Below the pieces are notes generated by a model, which did not search any database, was not told where the DNA came from, and saw nothing but the letters and a program-made list of their open reading frames with translations. Shown piece after piece: positions 34,704-47,261 of a stretch of 64,000 bases of DNA; the first letter of the stretch is position 1; every line of letters starts with the position of its first letter. The stretch comes from Tulasnella sp. 424. Taxonomy: Eukaryota > Basidiomycota > Agaricomycetes > Cantharellales > Tulasnellaceae. The DNA is taken from positions 1 to 64,000 of the forward strand of contig WSUB01000149.1 of the NCBI GenBank assembly GCA_019633425.1. The letters run 5' to 3'. The position numbers and the translations under genes are program-made.

Positions 34704-35125
34704 ATGGCAGACAACACACGACCCGGTCCATTGCCACCCAAAGAGCCTGGCGTTCATCCTGTACCCGCCTTTCTTCGACAATTATTGCTCCATTCTGTTC
34801 AGCTAACAGTAATTTCGTTTAGTCTCGCCCAGACCCAGTACGAATGGCTCGACGGTTTGCTAAGAGAGACCCCCAATTATATCCTGTTTGGGCTGTTTCC
34901 CTTTGTCACTTCGCAGAAAGGAATGCTGACATGGTGCTTGCTCGATAGCTCTCCATAGCAATAGTTGGAATCATTGGGGTCGGTGCTTGGTTTATGATGT
35001 ACAAGAAGCCAGCAGAACTTTCGAACCCTGCCGCCGTCGGCGGGCTGCCCCATAGTCCAGAACTAAGCAAGAGCCGGATGGAAGAGTGGAAGTCAGCTTC
35101 GAAATCTAAATCCCGAGAGGGATAA
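34704..35125 (+). CDS. Small single-pass membrane protein
   Basis: Predicted exons 34704-34760, 34823-34885 and 34949-35125 encode about 98 residues. The N-terminus is Pro-rich (MADNTRPGPLPPKEPGVHP). A basic segment (MARRFAKRDPQLYP) leads into one clear transmembrane helix (LSIAIVGIIGVGAWFMMY), then KKP and a polar tail ending SKSREG. Positive charges before the helix and the RDPQLYP motif recall small mitochondrial inner-membrane proteins of the B12D/NDUFA4 type, but the match is too weak to name it. Both introns are needed, because each gap contains an in-frame stop. Confidence 0.65.
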
Positions 35126-35498
35126 GGAGGTGAATGCACGTGCAGGAGGTATACCTTTCTAACGGTTGATTCTGACTGATGTTTTGTCCGTCATACGTAG
35201 GTCCCCCCTAAAGAAGCTTTCAAACGATGAACTGCATACCTTTTCTAGTAAATAAACTGCGGCAGCTCCAGCTACCCATTTTAATGTACACAGCTAGCGT
35301 ACTCCATGCGTATCGAATTTTGCTCATTTGTTTGGACTACGGTTAGACGCTTAGGCTGACGTCACAACGCGCACTCCGTGGAGTTTACTGCAACGCGACA
35401 GAACGGCCTCCGTGCGCCCTCCACCTTGTTCCCATCTCGGCCACTTTGTACATGTCCACCTCCTCTGCCTTTCCCCCTACCACCCACTTGTTCATACC
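35126..35498. other. Intergenic, promoter of the acyltransferase gene
   Basis: A 373-bp gap between two plus-strand genes. The stretch from about 35400 to 35490 is pyrimidine-rich, as is common upstream of fungal start codons. No gene was seen. Confidence 0.4.
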
Positions 35499-37149
35499 AT
35501 GAAGCACGGTATATCCAGCAGCACAGTTGTGTCTTTCAGACCTATATTACCACCTTGGACAATGCACTCCATCGCCGAGGCTCTTGAGTAAGCAGCTTTT
35601 CCTCTCCTTTACACGTTTTGAGTTGCGTATCGACCTTTCCCGTCTCCCAGGACCGCCTCACGATGGGTGTTTCCACCACAAGAATCTCGCATCCCTGTAA
35701 CACGTTATAACGTCCTTCAATTCGCCGTCCCTCCCCTCACCCTTTACCTCATTCTCTGCTACCTCGTCCGCCGACCAAATACCCAAGCACTCAGACTCGC
35801 TTTAACTCCCATCATAGTTCCATGGCTATGGTGGCTCACGTTTGGACTCGAATGGTTTCCTGCAAGGACCATGGCGTGGAACGTCCCCTTTAGTAAGCCA
35901 CCGGCACTCTCATCGGCTGCCCGCTACCTTGAATTTGACCTCATATCTCTTTTTAAAATACAGCAACTACTGGAGTCCTCTTCGTCACTCGAGCAGGAGA
36001 ATACTGCCTCTCCCCAACTGGCCGACTTAAACTCACAGAACGTATTCCCGGCGAACATCACGGCCACCTTGATCCAGCTCGTCCATTGTACCTCAAAATA
36101 TACCACGGCTTTACAGACGCTCTCGAATTAATCCTCAGTCATCGTGGGATGGGTTGGGACTTTGGTACAGGCGAAGGTCTCCGTTTACCACCCCTCCAAG
36201 CTCGCCGCCCTACCGACGATCGCGCCGCATGGATCAAGGAGACCGTATTAAAAGACGTAATCAGAAACTATTTAATAGTAGACGCCATTAATACCTGGTG
36301 GAGGACAATACCGCAAATAACCGACCCATCTCAAACGCCCAACGCGTACAGGGATTTAAGCTTTGTGATGCAATTGCTCGTACCAGCGAGCGTGATGATG
36401 GTCGTACGGTCTTACATGTCCATGTGGTACTCGCTCGCTGGGGTATTGGACGTCGCGATTCTTGCAAGAGAGCCTAGTGAATGGCCTGTTCTGTACGGTG
36501 AACCGGTGAGCGGCCTCTGATTCTGCAGGCAGTTCGGGTAGAAGCGGCTAAACGGTGACCTGGACAAACCGTACACAGTGGAAGTCGGAATCGCTACACA
36601 AGCTCTGGGCTATGGAGTGGCATCAAGTAAGGCTTCCTAAAATGTCGCGACAGCGGCTCTCCTCTCGCGGTGCCTAACTCGTGTTGCCTCCTTTCCAGCT
36701 ATCCCGGCGATTGTTCCTCTCGACTTTAGGCTACCCATTGCGTGCCATCGCAGGCACACCAGGGATGATGCTCGGAGCCTTTGCAGCAAGTGGACTTTAT
36801 CACAAGTTCGTATATTCTTCCTTTGGCTCGTTTCCTTCAACTCACATAGCTCACTCACACCTTCCGCAGCCTCATGCTCATTGGCGACGGCCAGCCAGGG
36901 TACGACCTCCCAACAAATTCGTTCTTCCTCCTCCAAGCAGTAGGACTCGTCATCGAACGGCTCTTCCGCCAAATCACAGGGCGGAAAGTCGGTGGCTGGA
37001 TCGGGAACCTCTGGGTGGTCGTGTTTATCGTTGCAACGATCCAGCCCATGGCAAAGTTGTGGTTGGAAAGAGGTTATTTAGAGACGAGTCCTATACCGGC
37101 GAGTTGGAGTTTCGTAGAACGGGTTGTCGGACTTGCAAGGATGATTTGA
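35499..37149 (+). CDS. Wax-synthase-like membrane O-acyltransferase (MBOAT type)
   Basis: Predicted exons are 35499-35587, 35651-35892, 35964-36505, 36579-36626, 36699-36805 and 36870-37149, giving about 435 residues. All joins are in phase. Several hydrophobic segments are visible: FAVPPLTLYLILCYLV, ALTPIIVPWLWWLTFGL, MQLLVPASVMMVVRSY, and VVVFIVATIQPM. The family signature is split over two exons. SESLHKLWAMEWHQ is followed by LSRRLFLSTLGYP, matching the SLxxFWxxxWHQ block of fungal wax-synthase-like proteins, and a GLYHN segment with a conserved His comes later. Such enzymes transfer acyl groups to alcohols in the ER membrane; several sit in secondary-metabolite clusters, but the neighbours here are housekeeping genes. 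The substrate is unknown. The second intron boundary (35893-35963) is less certain than the rest. Confidence 0.8.
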
Positions 37150-37434
37150 ATTTGGGATACGGTGTACGTTTATCTTATGGCGAAGCGAAGTACCGCTCGA
37201 AGTACACAATAAAGCTGGACCTGTTGTACGATGTATTGTGCGTATTTCGGAATAGACATAAATATCCGACAGGAAAGCGATATGAGAGAGCACTATAAGA
37301 AGCAAAAAGGAGAAGAAAACAAGGAAACGCCACGAGTTTCAGACCACAGAGAGGTTCAACAGTGCTTACAACAAGTTCACACCACCGACAATCTGCAAGA
37401 AAAAAACAACCTCCAAGCTCCGATATACAAGACC

Positions 37435-39867
37435 TTATATCTTCGGCGGGGACTCGGAGAAGCTAACCGCTCCATATCCATTTCCATTCGCACCAACATA
37501 ATCCTCAGCCTCTCCATTCGCGGCCATCGAAGCCTTGGGCGTACTAGACGTAGACCCTGCATCGCTTTCATGTATCGGGCTCAACAACCTCGTCTGTTCG
37601 TTCACCTCGCTAGCTTTCAGCGGTCCCGCAGCGGGCTGCCTTGGCGTACCGGGTGACGAAGCCGTCCCAGCGGTGTTCGATGAGTCCGACATCCGCCGCT
37701 TGAAGTTTTCCCGTTCGACGATTCCGCGCATGATCGCTGCCGTGCTTTGACGTTTCGCGCGGCGTTTCGTGTGCATGTCTTCGTACACGTCGGTTTCGTC
37801 GACGATTTCTTCGGAGATGATTTCTTCGATGATGTCTATCGTCCGCGTCGGTGTCGTCGTTCGAAGGGGGGAGAAAAAAGGTAAAAAGAAAGGGAAGAAA
37901 GAGGAAAAGGTCGACGACATTAGACCTGTTCCCCCTCTTATCCTGATCTAAATCGTACCTTCTAATGTGACAACACCCAACGCTCCACCATATTGACCTG
38001 GCGTCTTGCTGATGAGCAGAAGATGTGACCGTCCGGTTTGGCTATCAAACCAAGCCTAATCAGTCCAACTGTCGTCTTCTCCTTCTCCCTTAACGTCTCC
38101 GTTAGGACTCACAAGTAATCTAAAGCCTGGAAGCAACTAATGGTCGGTTTGGCTTCAGGTAAGACCGTCAACTTGAACTCTCCAACACGCTTCGGTTGAG
38201 AAGGGTCGTATAGTAGGAGCTTCTTGACGAGTAAGAATCCGCGGAATGATAGAGGGTGATTCGGCTCGTGTACTGGGAAGCGGGAATATCCGCTTGATAA
38301 GCTGCGAGTATGGAGAAAAGAGTGGTCGGGACGGGAGGGGTGTGTACATGATGCCGTCTTTAGTGCACCCGTTTCACCATCCTCGAGTGCCAACTAGAGA
38401 ATAAGGACGTACATCTTGTCCACCATTGGGTGGTCCAGCCATTGATCCGCGCTCAAGGTGACAACGTCCTATGAGAGGGGAAATCAAGACTCCATGAGCC
38501 CAAAGTGAACATTCGCTGCGACATTGGATTCAACCCTACCTCCATAGGCGTCATGATATCCGCAACCTTCTTCTCACTCAAACTCAAAACACCATTCAAA
38601 ATACCGATTTCCTCGTCCGTCAACGGCAAAGGACTCTCGTCCGTCGGGCTCATGTAGGTGCTGACATTTGTATTTCGGTGGAATTGCAGGAAGGACTTGA
38701 GTTCGGCTTTTTTGTACGTCGTTGGACCTTCTTTGCCTAACGCCCAGTCGAGTAACTTGGCTATTGGGTAGGCGATGGGACTGAGGATGTACATGAGGCC
38801 GAGGACGGGCTTGGCGCTCCTGGCTCCGATTGTGAGACCGTATTTGGCACATACTACGTAGTATCAAGGGGAGTTCAGCGGGTGGTCCCTCGAAACGCGT
38901 GTTCCGCTATCGGCGTCGGCCTCACCTGCTTGCGGAATAATTCTATCATCGTCGGGTTAGAACAAAAGTGGATGATTAGCATTTTCTCTTTGGAAGCGGT
39001 GTATGAAACGCCGAAGAGGGGTAGCATCTCTTTTGTGCAAAGGTTCACTCACTCTCTGTGGAAAATGAAAAGCGCTCGGCAGGTCAGCCAAGAGTAAACC
39101 ACATAAAAAAGTAAAGCCACTTGCCCGAAGACGACGATGGTTCCAGTTGAGATGAGAATGGCTGCGATACCGCCACCGATCTGAGATGAGCAAGTAAGTC
39201 GGGTGAGCCCAAACAAGGCAAGAGGAGCCTCGACGCACCGCGCTGTCGAGGAAGATTGGCAGAGATTCGTTGACGATCTAAAGGTGCCTTCGATGAGCTG
39301 AGCTCCAATGCTGCTTATGCTTCTGTATACATACGACATTGCACAGAAGGAGCGTCTGTAGTTAAAAATGGAATTTCGTCGTCATCAGGAATTGCTTGGC
39401 CGAGAAGGTTCGGTGGGGAAATATCGCGCTCCGAACGCGGTACTCACGACGAGGACCCAGTGCTTTCCTTTCCTCATCAACCTCAACACGACTTTGGCAT
39501 TCGCTCTTTCAGTTGGGTCATCGGCTGCGTTGGCGAGGACTTGCAAGTGGAGAGGGTCCAATCCCATCAAGCCGATTGTCAGTCTAGAATGGCATTTTCA
39601 TCAATCGGAGAAGGCAGGCACAGGTGTCAGTGACGCCACAGCCTCTCAGACCGAAAGCGATTGATATACTAACCCAGCAAAGGCACCTCCCAGTAGCACC
39701 AGGACGGCTGATAGACCGAGCTTGAGGAAGAATCCCTCCGAGCCGATCGGTTCTTCTGGTGCGTCTCCATCCTTGGCCATGAGCTTCACCATCTTTGATG
39801 TGGTTGGGATCGCAACTGCGAAAGCGACATTGTAGAGGAGAGCGAGTGCAGAGGATACGCCCAGCAT
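37435..39867 (-). CDS. DUF21-CBS membrane protein (Mam3/CNNM family)
   Basis: A multi-exon gene from [13 protein letters not shown] to a stop at 37435. The N-terminal DUF21 region has TM helices and the family motifs [29 protein letters not shown] and [20 protein letters not shown] linker with [20 protein letters not shown] follows. A CBS pair then contains [23 protein letters not shown] residues and [20 protein letters not shown]. After the CBS pair comes [19 protein letters not shown], a hallmark of Mam3/CNNM proteins. The C-terminal tail is Ser/Pro-rich and cytosolic. In yeast, Mam3 affects Mn2+/Mg2+ handling at the vacuole, so a role in divalent metal homeostasis is likely. The gene converges on the acyltransferase gene (285-bp gap) and diverges from the protease gene. 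Confidence 0.85.
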
Positions 39868-40350
39868 GTGGACACTTGAGAGAGAGCGAGTCGAAAAATA
39901 TGACTTTGAAGTGAAATTGAAAGTGTCGAGTGGAAGAGAGACGGAAGGAGATGGGAAGAAATGTTGTGTTTATTTGGTAGCGTCAGTGTTACGCACGTTG
40001 GACCCCTTCCTCTCCGTATCATCGGTAACTGTTAACGACCTTCAGCCGACGTTATTATCTCCAGATTACGAACAATCTTTCACCATCCTCACCTCATGAC
40101 CATCCAGCATGTGCTTCAAGTCGAGGGTCGCATCGTTTAACCCTAGGAAATTTGGACTCGGGACGTTCAACCAACAACCTCACCAGCGGGACCACTTTGA
40201 CGCTCTCTTCTGGATGGGATGGAATTTGCCTCCGAGCTGAATAACAGCGACCGTCGTCTCCCGTTCCTTCCATTCAACCCACTACCAGCTTTATAACCTC
40301 GAAGACCATGCCAAAGGTTCACCCAAGGACGACAAGCAAGGCAGTCAGCC
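39868..40350. promoter_or_regulatory. Divergent promoter between Mam3-like and protease genes
   Basis: A 483-bp gap between opposite start codons. No recognised motif. Confidence 0.35.
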
Positions 40351-42187
40351 ATGAAATTATCTTGGACCCTCACCCCCGCCACCATCGTCACTCTCGCTGC
40401 AGCGACTGCAGACGCCCGGGCGCTCACTACGGCCCCGAGAAAGGCCTTGGTTCCACTCAACCATGATCCGACGTTTGACGCTCTCCCAGTATCAAGGATA
40501 CTAAACCGCGTGCTCAGCCGATGGGGAATCCCAACGAAACTCGACCTCAGTCTTCCGCTCCTCTCACCAGGAAAGCAGACCAACAAAGCGGTTCAAGGGC
40601 ACAAGAAACAGCGGAACCACCGCAGACTTCTTGGATTACAGTCTGTAGGAGGGCTGATTGGCGGGCTTACCAGTCCGATATCGAATTTCCTCACCAACGT
40701 TATCGTCGACCCGCTCTTCGGGTCCAATGTCGTTAAAGCGCGGAGTGACAACAGAGACTTCGAGGTGCGGCGCTTTCTTTGTTTCATTTTAGAAGAAACG
40801 GCATCTGACCAGATACTTACCAGTGGTACGGAACACTTTCATTTGGCAATCCACCCCAAGAAATCAAGCTCAATTTCGACACTGGTACGGTCCTCATTCT
40901 TAAATCACCCTTGCCGATTCGGCCCAGCACTCACACCTTACTTCCCTTACAATCAGGCTCCTCCGACCTTTTTCTCTTCGCACCGACCTGCACATCTTGC
41001 TCACTCTCCAACCACACTGCCTACGTTCCATCTAAATCCAAAACCTACCGCAACTCCACCAACCCAAGCCCCAACTCCTGGACGATAGGATATGGAGACG
41101 GTGCAGGAGCTTCAGGATATACGTCCTTCGACACCACCTTCATCGCATCGTCCAACACGCCCGACGAGGGGATGCAATTGGACAACTTCCTCTTCGCCCT
41201 TGCGACGTCGGTTTCGTCTTCCTCATGGACAACATCCGAAACTTCCGGTCTGGTAGGACTCGCTCAAGATCGACTCTCTACGATATCAAATGGCAGAACG
41301 ATCTTTTCGACGCTCGTATCTGAACGAAAGCCCGAGAGGGACCTTCTTGGTATTCGATTAGTCAAGAAGGAGCACGGAGACGCGCACGATGTTGGAGAGA
41401 CGGATCACGGTGGAGGAGGTGCATACGCCTTTGGTTTTGTCGAGGAACAATGGATCGTTGGTGGTGAAGCTGGGTTGACTTGGGTCGACGTCACGAGCAG
41501 CAATTACTGGTGAGCTAAGCCGTTCCGGAGCGCTGGTCCGAGAGATTGACCAGGTGACTCTGGTAACAGGGGTTTTCCAATGGACGATGTTCAAATGAGA
41601 GGAGAGTCTGCTCTGGACAATAAGACTCCTCGCCGAGCAATCCTAGACACCGGGGTAAGTTGGAACCGAGACCCGCTTCTGAACCGCGCTTGCTAAGACT
41701 GGTCTCCTTTCTATCCTAGACCTCGCTCATCATCACCAGCACAGCACTCGCCGCATCTATTCACGCTCACATTCCAGACGCTTACCAGTCCCAGTCTGGT
41801 GGCGTGTGGATTATCCCGTGTAACCAACCTGGAGGCCCTGGCTCTTCCTCATCGTCAACCCCAAATTTCACCAATGATCCTGTCAATCCAAACGTTTTCT
41901 TCACGATCGCTGGGCGACGCTTCGGCGTCCCGCTTCAAGACCTCGCTTGGAAACCCCTGGACAGCGATGGAGTATGGTGTGTTTCTGGAGTGCAGGTGCG
42001 TGTTCCGTACGCTTCGCTGGGATCCCTTAACTGAGTTGAGGGTTTACAGGGCGGCATGGAAGATTTTACAATATTGGGTGCCATGTTCATCAAGAACCAT
42101 TATGTTGCGCTGAGGTACAACGATGGAGAGGGAGCCTCACTCTCGGTGGGGATTGGAGACCGGGTGGACGTAGAGGTGATGGCTTGA
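40351..42187 (+). CDS. Pepsin-like aspartic protease (family A1), secreted
   Basis: Predicted exons are 40351-40764, 40824-40884, 40957-41509, 41570-41654, 41720-41995 and 42050-42187, giving about 508 residues. The N-terminus (MKLSWTLTPATIVTLAAATADA) is a signal peptide. A long basic propeptide (GHKKQRNHRR) follows. The mature enzyme begins near WYGTLSFGNPPQEIKL. The two catalytic motifs FDTGSSDL and ILDTGTSLI are each completed only after splicing, which supports the exon joins. The flap Tyr lies in IGYGDGAGASGYT. CTSC forms the first expected disulphide loop. The C-terminus has FTILGAMFIKNHYVALRY, the usual end of the fold. It is probably secreted or vacuolar and degrades protein. A mildly unusual feature is a Gly/His-rich insert (HGDAHDVGETDHGGGG) on the surface of the C-terminal lobe. 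Confidence 0.88.
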
Positions 42188-42359
42188 AGCACGAAAAGAA
42201 GCGGTTTCAAAGTTTGGGCTCCCCTTTTTCTTTCATTATCGATCTTTATTTTGTGGTACTTCCTTGGTCATTTGGTTTGTTCTTGGGTATCCTTTGCGAC
42301 ACGGGATACGGGGCTTAATAATGCGTAGAGATATATAAACTTAGCGCTTCGATTACAAG

Positions 42360-42779
42360 TTACTGTCTAGCACCGCGTGCTTGGGCTTCTTTTATCTTCG
42401 CTTCGATGATCTCGCGCTCTTTTAGGAGAGCCTGGGCTTCGGAGAGCTCATCTCTGAGGACACAGCGAGGGGTCAAAAGTCGATCAGCTGCCATTTGACT
42501 TACACATTCTTTCCAACGATAAACTCACTCGCTCAGGGGAGGAAGCTCTACTATAGCTTCATTCTGCCTTGGCTGGGAAGGTGAATCTGAAAAATAAGCT
42601 TGTCGGATTTGTGCACCGGCGTAAATGGAAGCTGAACGTCCGGGGGTCCAGGAGCGTTAGCTACAATTTTTCTCGACCAAGCAACTCCAGTTCATAGACG
42701 AACCTGGGACGAGAAACGTTGCTATTCCGGCGATGAAGAGTTGCCTTGGATTCGCCCTTCGAGGCGCGGTGCCGCTCAT
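42360..42779 (-). CDS. Small single-TM protein with C-terminal coiled coil
   Basis: Predicted minus-strand exons 42704-42779, 42529-42631 and 42360-42453 give about 90 residues. The start is MSGTAPRRANPRQ, a short basic leader. One hydrophobic segment follows (LFIAGIATFLVPASIYAGA), then a polar linker and a helical charged tail (ELSEAQALLKEREIIEAKIK) ending ARGARQ. The layout (basic N-terminus, one TM, coiled coil) fits a small mitochondrial or ER membrane protein, but I do not recognise the family. The gene is divergent from TRM2, with only about 110 bp between the start codons. Confidence 0.6.
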
Positions 42780-42891
42780 TCGAGATTGGTCGTTGGGTGG
42801 TAGAAAAACAGAACACGTTGATGATCTAAGCGGAGCAAACACATCACACCTTCTCCTCTCCCGAAAATACGCAAAAACAAACGGACCCAGT

Positions 42892-45114
42892 ATGATTCGT
42901 CAGTTGACCTCGAGGCGACTCAGTCTATCGTTAACTCCATTTCTCCGAGTATCTCCTTCCTCGCAAGTTTGCACTCACTCGACGAACTACCGCTTGCGAC
43001 ACAAATCCTCTGGTCCTTCGAATTCCTTCCAAAATACTGTCAACGCTTCCAGAGTCATGGACCTAGATACCGACGTTGGGACGACCAATCGACCACGATC
43101 ATCATCCGGAACTCCACCACCAGCCAAGAAAGCTCGGTTGGCCGAAGAAAACGGCAGCGGAGACGAAGCAGCAGCAGCAGCAGCAGGTCCTTCTTCCGCA
43201 CCCAGCACCGTCAAGAGCGGCGGCAACCAAGGCCAAAAGGGCAAAGGGAAGAAGAAGCGCAAAATCCGTCGACCACCTCCACCTGAACCGGGCACATCCG
43301 AGGATGTCATTTTACGAGATGTCATCGAGTTGCTGGGTGGCGAGGAAGCTGTGAAAGTACTTGCGGCAGCGGGAAAGGATTGGGAGAGTCCGTTGGAGAA
43401 AGGCCAGGTTTTGGAAGTCGTCGTTGAAGAATTGAGTTCCAACGGTTCGTCTCCCGCTACGTGTCGTCGAATTTGGACATTCGATGAATTTATCTGTTCT
43501 CGTTGCTTGTACAGGAGAAGCAATCGCTCGGGTGCCTTCAACCGTCTCGCCGAATCCGTGGGCGATTCTCGTTCCGTTCGCATTGCCTGGCGAAACGGTC
43601 CGAGTAAGGGTGTATGCAAACGTCAGACTGCATTCCCTTGCCGACCTCGTGGAAGTAGTCATACCGAACGAAGAAATGAGGGATAATAGTCTTGTGCGTT
43701 GTCAATATTTTGGGACTTGTGCAGGATGTCAGTATCAGGTACGGACGAATGTTCTGGTGCTGTGCAGGCATTGACTGATCAGAGTGGACCATGAAGATGT
43801 TATCCTATGATACGCAATTGCAACTTAAACAACGTGTCGTCGAAAAGGCGTACAAGAATTTCTCCGGTGAGGATGCTGTCCGTCGTTTAAACCACGGTCA
43901 CTGACTCTTATCTCGTACAGGCCTTCCACCCTCGCTAGTTCCGTCAATCCTTCCAACGATTGCATCCCCAAAGACTTACGGCTATCGAACCAAAATAACC
44001 CCTCACTTCGACTTGCCACCCATGGCCAAGCGGAAAGAGAGCGACGATCCAAAGAAACTCGCTATCGGCTTCGGTGAGAAGGGTCGAAGAAAGGTCATGG
44101 ACATCGAAGAATGCGTGATTGCTACGCCCGTGTTGAATCAGGCTTTACCGGGAATCAGGGAGAATGTTCGAGGGTTCGTGACTCTGAATCTTCCTTCTTT
44201 TTCGTGGGCATTTTGAATCTGACATTCGCTTCAGCAAACTGCATACGTATAAACGAGGAGCGACTCTTCTACTCCGGGATTCGTTCCAGAGACCTGAGAG
44301 CGACGAACCAGCCGCTGTCCCCATCGACACCGCCCCAAATCCTCCTCAAGCAGACCCACAGGTTCCATTGGACGCTATATCCGTCGAACCGCCCACCGCC
44401 ACGACGTCTGAGCAAGACGGTGAAGCCCACGTCTGTATCACCGACTACAAAGCAACCGTTCGAGAACGCGTCGGGGATACAGTGTTCGAATTCCCCGCCG
44501 GGTCGTTCTTCCAGAACAACAGCTCGGTGTTGTCCCCGCTGGTGGAATACGTTCGAAGCGCAATTTTCGATAGTACTTCAACGCCATCTTCATTAACCCA
44601 CCTTGTCGACACGTACTGCGGATCCGGACTTTTCGCTATCTCCCTGGCCCCTCATTTCGAGCACGTAGCGGGTGTCGAAATATCTCAAGAATCCATCGCC
44701 TCTGCGAAGCATAACGCCGCATTAAACAACCTCCCTCCTCCTTCCACCTCATCCACTCCCGCCATCCGAACGAAATCATTAACCTTCCTCGCTGGGAAAT
44801 CCGAAACCATTTTCTCATCCGTCTCAGACTTCCCCTCACAAAACACGGTGATCATCATCGACCCGCCACGAAAGGGCTGCGACAAGCTTTTCCTACAACA
44901 ACTGGTCGCTTTCAAACCCGCCAAGCTCGTCTACGTGAGCTGCAATGTTCACACCCAGGCGAGGGACTTAGGCATGTTGGTCGAGTTGATGAAGGAGGTT
45001 GGGGAGGGCAAGGAGACGTATGTGATTGAGAGTCTGAGAGGGTTCGATTTATTCCCTCAAACGGCTCATGTGGAGTCTGTCGCGGTGTTGAGACTTGTAC
45101 AGGTAGAAGCGTAA
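42892..45114 (+). CDS. TRM2: tRNA (uracil-54-C5)-methyltransferase
   Basis: Predicted exons 42892-43444, 43515-43738, 43797-43866, 43921-44173 and 44235-45114 give about 659 residues. The N-terminus (MIRQLTSRRLSLSLTPFLR) looks like a mitochondrial presequence, and an internal Met (MDLDTDVG) could yield a cytosolic or nuclear form. A Lys-rich segment (GKGKKKRKIRR) is a likely nuclear signal. CQYFGTCAGCQYQ gives the clustered cysteines of the RlmD/TrmA-like family. The methyltransferase half carries FEFPAGSFFQNN, DTYCGSGLFAISLA (SAM binding), IIIDPPRKGCD and LVYVSCNVHTQARD, where the Cys of SCN is the catalytic nucleophile, and ends FDLFPQTAHVESVAVL. The reaction is methylation of U54 in the T-loop of tRNA. 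The segment from 44746 onward is duplicated downstream as a pseudogene. Confidence 0.92.
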
Positions 45115-46056
45115 GGGCGGTATTGGACCTACTGTAGTATACCTACTTTAGTATTTGTGGGCATCCTCTTGAAACCAAGAGACCTGTCGTGCCATTCTCC
45201 TGCTCCCGGTAGCCTCGAGCGACCTCAACCGGAGCATCAGCTATACAGCATTCACCTATGACGTTGCTGACTGGATCCTGCCTATCTTCGACCGTTTACC
45301 CGAGGCGTGAGATATGCGGCGTCTTGGCGTTGGAACTCAACGTCGACTCTCTGCTAAACGTCGGAGCCGAAAGGTCTCGCAAATCGCTCCAACTGGATCA
45401 AGTCGTCTTCTTCCCTGTGGATATATCCCACGAACGTTGAAGATCAGCAGCACGCACAGCACACGGACCATTCACCATATTTATCATCGCGCCCGATACC
45501 GAAACTTCCTCGGGATGTCCGATTGCGCGTTATATGTGTCCCTTCGATTTCTTGCCAAGCGTTTGCAGCTTCACCGACGACGCCAAATGTGCAATTCGGG
45601 CCCGACGATTGCCCGTCGGAGGACACGGCGCGGTTCTGTCTCGTAGACCCGCTTGTCGACTGATTGGCGACGAAGGTTTGTTCATAATATTGATGAGTGC
45701 TGCAATGGATAATCTGCCTCGCGCCATAGCTCAGCCAACCTTTCGCGCACTTCCATGCGCTCGTTTGATTGGTGCTCCACCTTCGCCAAGGTCGGGTTAA
45801 CCCACTTCGACCTCGCCATGTTGGTGCTCGACCCCAAGAGCCTTCGCACCAGTGTCCAACTGGACTGAGATCCGTCAACTAACTTCGGCAGACGCGTCTG
45901 ATATTTCTTGCGACAATTCTGCAGCCTTGGGCTTAAGCGTGCGCAACAGAACGCTTCCGAAAATAGTCGCTGCCCAATAAATAGACATCAGTCGATGTCC
46001 CGATAGCTCAACAGACTTGCCTCCCCCTACCTCTTGAATCTTGAAAAGTCTTTAAC
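45115..46056. other. TRM2 3' flank and LPMO1 promoter
   Basis: A 942-bp gap without a gene. Most of it (from about 45260) recurs at 47640-48436 with small changes, so the two LPMO genes have nearly the same promoter. CCAATAAATA occurs near 45975 and again near 48360. ORFs in this gap are not kept between the copies. Confidence 0.5.
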
Positions 46057-47113
46057 ATGAAGCTCTTCGCTGTTGCCCTTGCCATCGCGGCTACGGTCGT
46101 GTCCCCAGTTGCGGCACATTACCGCTGGACGTCTTTGATCGTCAACGGAACGGTATGTCCCTTCATATGATCCGCACACAATGATGCTGATTAGTGCCCT
46201 TAACCTCAGACCACAACGGCTTACCAATATGTCCGTCCATACACCAGCTATAACAGCCCCGTCACCGACGTGACATCGTCCGCATTCACCTGCAACCAAG
46301 GAGCCACTGCCGCACCTGGAATTGCCTGGACCAAAGCGGGCAGTCAGGTACGCTGAGAGGTTACTGGACCTTCCCGGTGATTCATGACTGAAAGACGTTC
46401 CTTGGCAGATTGGATTCGCTCTCGATCAAGCCATTTACCATGCCGGTGTTCTCAATGTCTACATGGCCAAAGTACCAGCTGGACAAACTGCTGCCACATG
46501 GAACGGTTCGGGTAGCGTCTGGTTCAAGGTGCGCCGCTGGTGCCGGCTTTCGCTCTGAAAAGGCATAAGCTGACTTTACACAACAGACCGGTCAAATCAG
46601 CGCTGTGACAAACGGTGGCAGTTCGATTACCTTCCCTACGGACAACTTGTCAAAATACACCTTCACCGTTCCCTCCAAGCTCCCGGACGGTGACTACCTC
46701 GTTCGCATCGAACACATTGCGCTGCACTCTGCCAGTAGCTTCCAGGGTGCTCAATTCTACGTCCGTATCTCCGATTCTACCATTGCTCTGGATGTTGACC
46801 AAGTTCTTCGCACAGATCTCCTGCGGTCAGATTCACGTCTTTGGCGGTGGCTCGACACTTCCATCTAGCTACGTCGCCATCCCTGGTGTCTACAACGGTC
46901 ACGAGCCTGGCATCCAGATCAACATTTATTATCCCATCGTAAGTACCTTAGGTTTTCCTCGTAACACAGTTGGACCAGTCCCGCTAAAGGTGCCGCCCTA
47001 CCCATACACAGCCACCTACCTACACTCAGGTAAGCATCGGGCGTCTCAATAGCTCCAATTGACCCCTTGTGCTGACAAACTTCTGATAGCCCGGTCCCGC
47101 CGTTTGGTCGTAA
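46057..47113 (+). CDS. AA9 lytic polysaccharide monooxygenase 1
   Basis: Predicted exons 46057-46152, 46210-46347, 46409-46528, 46587-46760, 46816-46938, 47012-47029 and 47090-47113 give about 230 residues. The signal peptide [20 protein letters not shown] ends right before His21, which becomes the N-terminal copper-binding His of the mature enzyme ([11 protein letters not shown]). The second copper His is in [27 protein letters not shown] supplies the conserved His, Gln and axial Tyr. The Cys pair FTC and ISCGQI is in place. The end is PGPAVWS. Copper-dependent oxidative cleavage of cellulose outside the cell is the family role. The join FY|ISCGQ needs a GTCCGT donor. Without that intron the frame ends early at 46868. 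No CBM1 is attached. Confidence 0.9.
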
Positions 47114-47261
47114 AGCGCGAAAACCTGGAAGAAATGCCCCGAAGGGCAGGTACTCGATTACGACCTCCTGTATAGTACCACAAAAATGGTTGCATCTCAA
47201 CGTTCGTCTGAGCTTGACGCCGGTCGCATGTACTATAAGCCGCAGGGAATCTGCCAACCTA

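Larger units (their letters stand above)
44746..47261. repeat. Parent block of a direct duplication (TRM2 3' end plus LPMO1)
   Basis: From the TRM2 segment reading ACCTCATCCACTCC through the intergenic region and the whole of LPMO1 to its 3' flank (CTGCCAACCT near 47253), the order of sequence is repeated at 47262-49655. The second copy lacks about 140 bp just after the TRM2 stop. Confidence 0.75.

Noticed and set aside
46605..46868. LPMO1 as a pseudogene with a premature stop
   Set aside because: A GTCCGT-AG intron of 55 nt removes the stop and restores the conserved QFYISCGQI in both copies.
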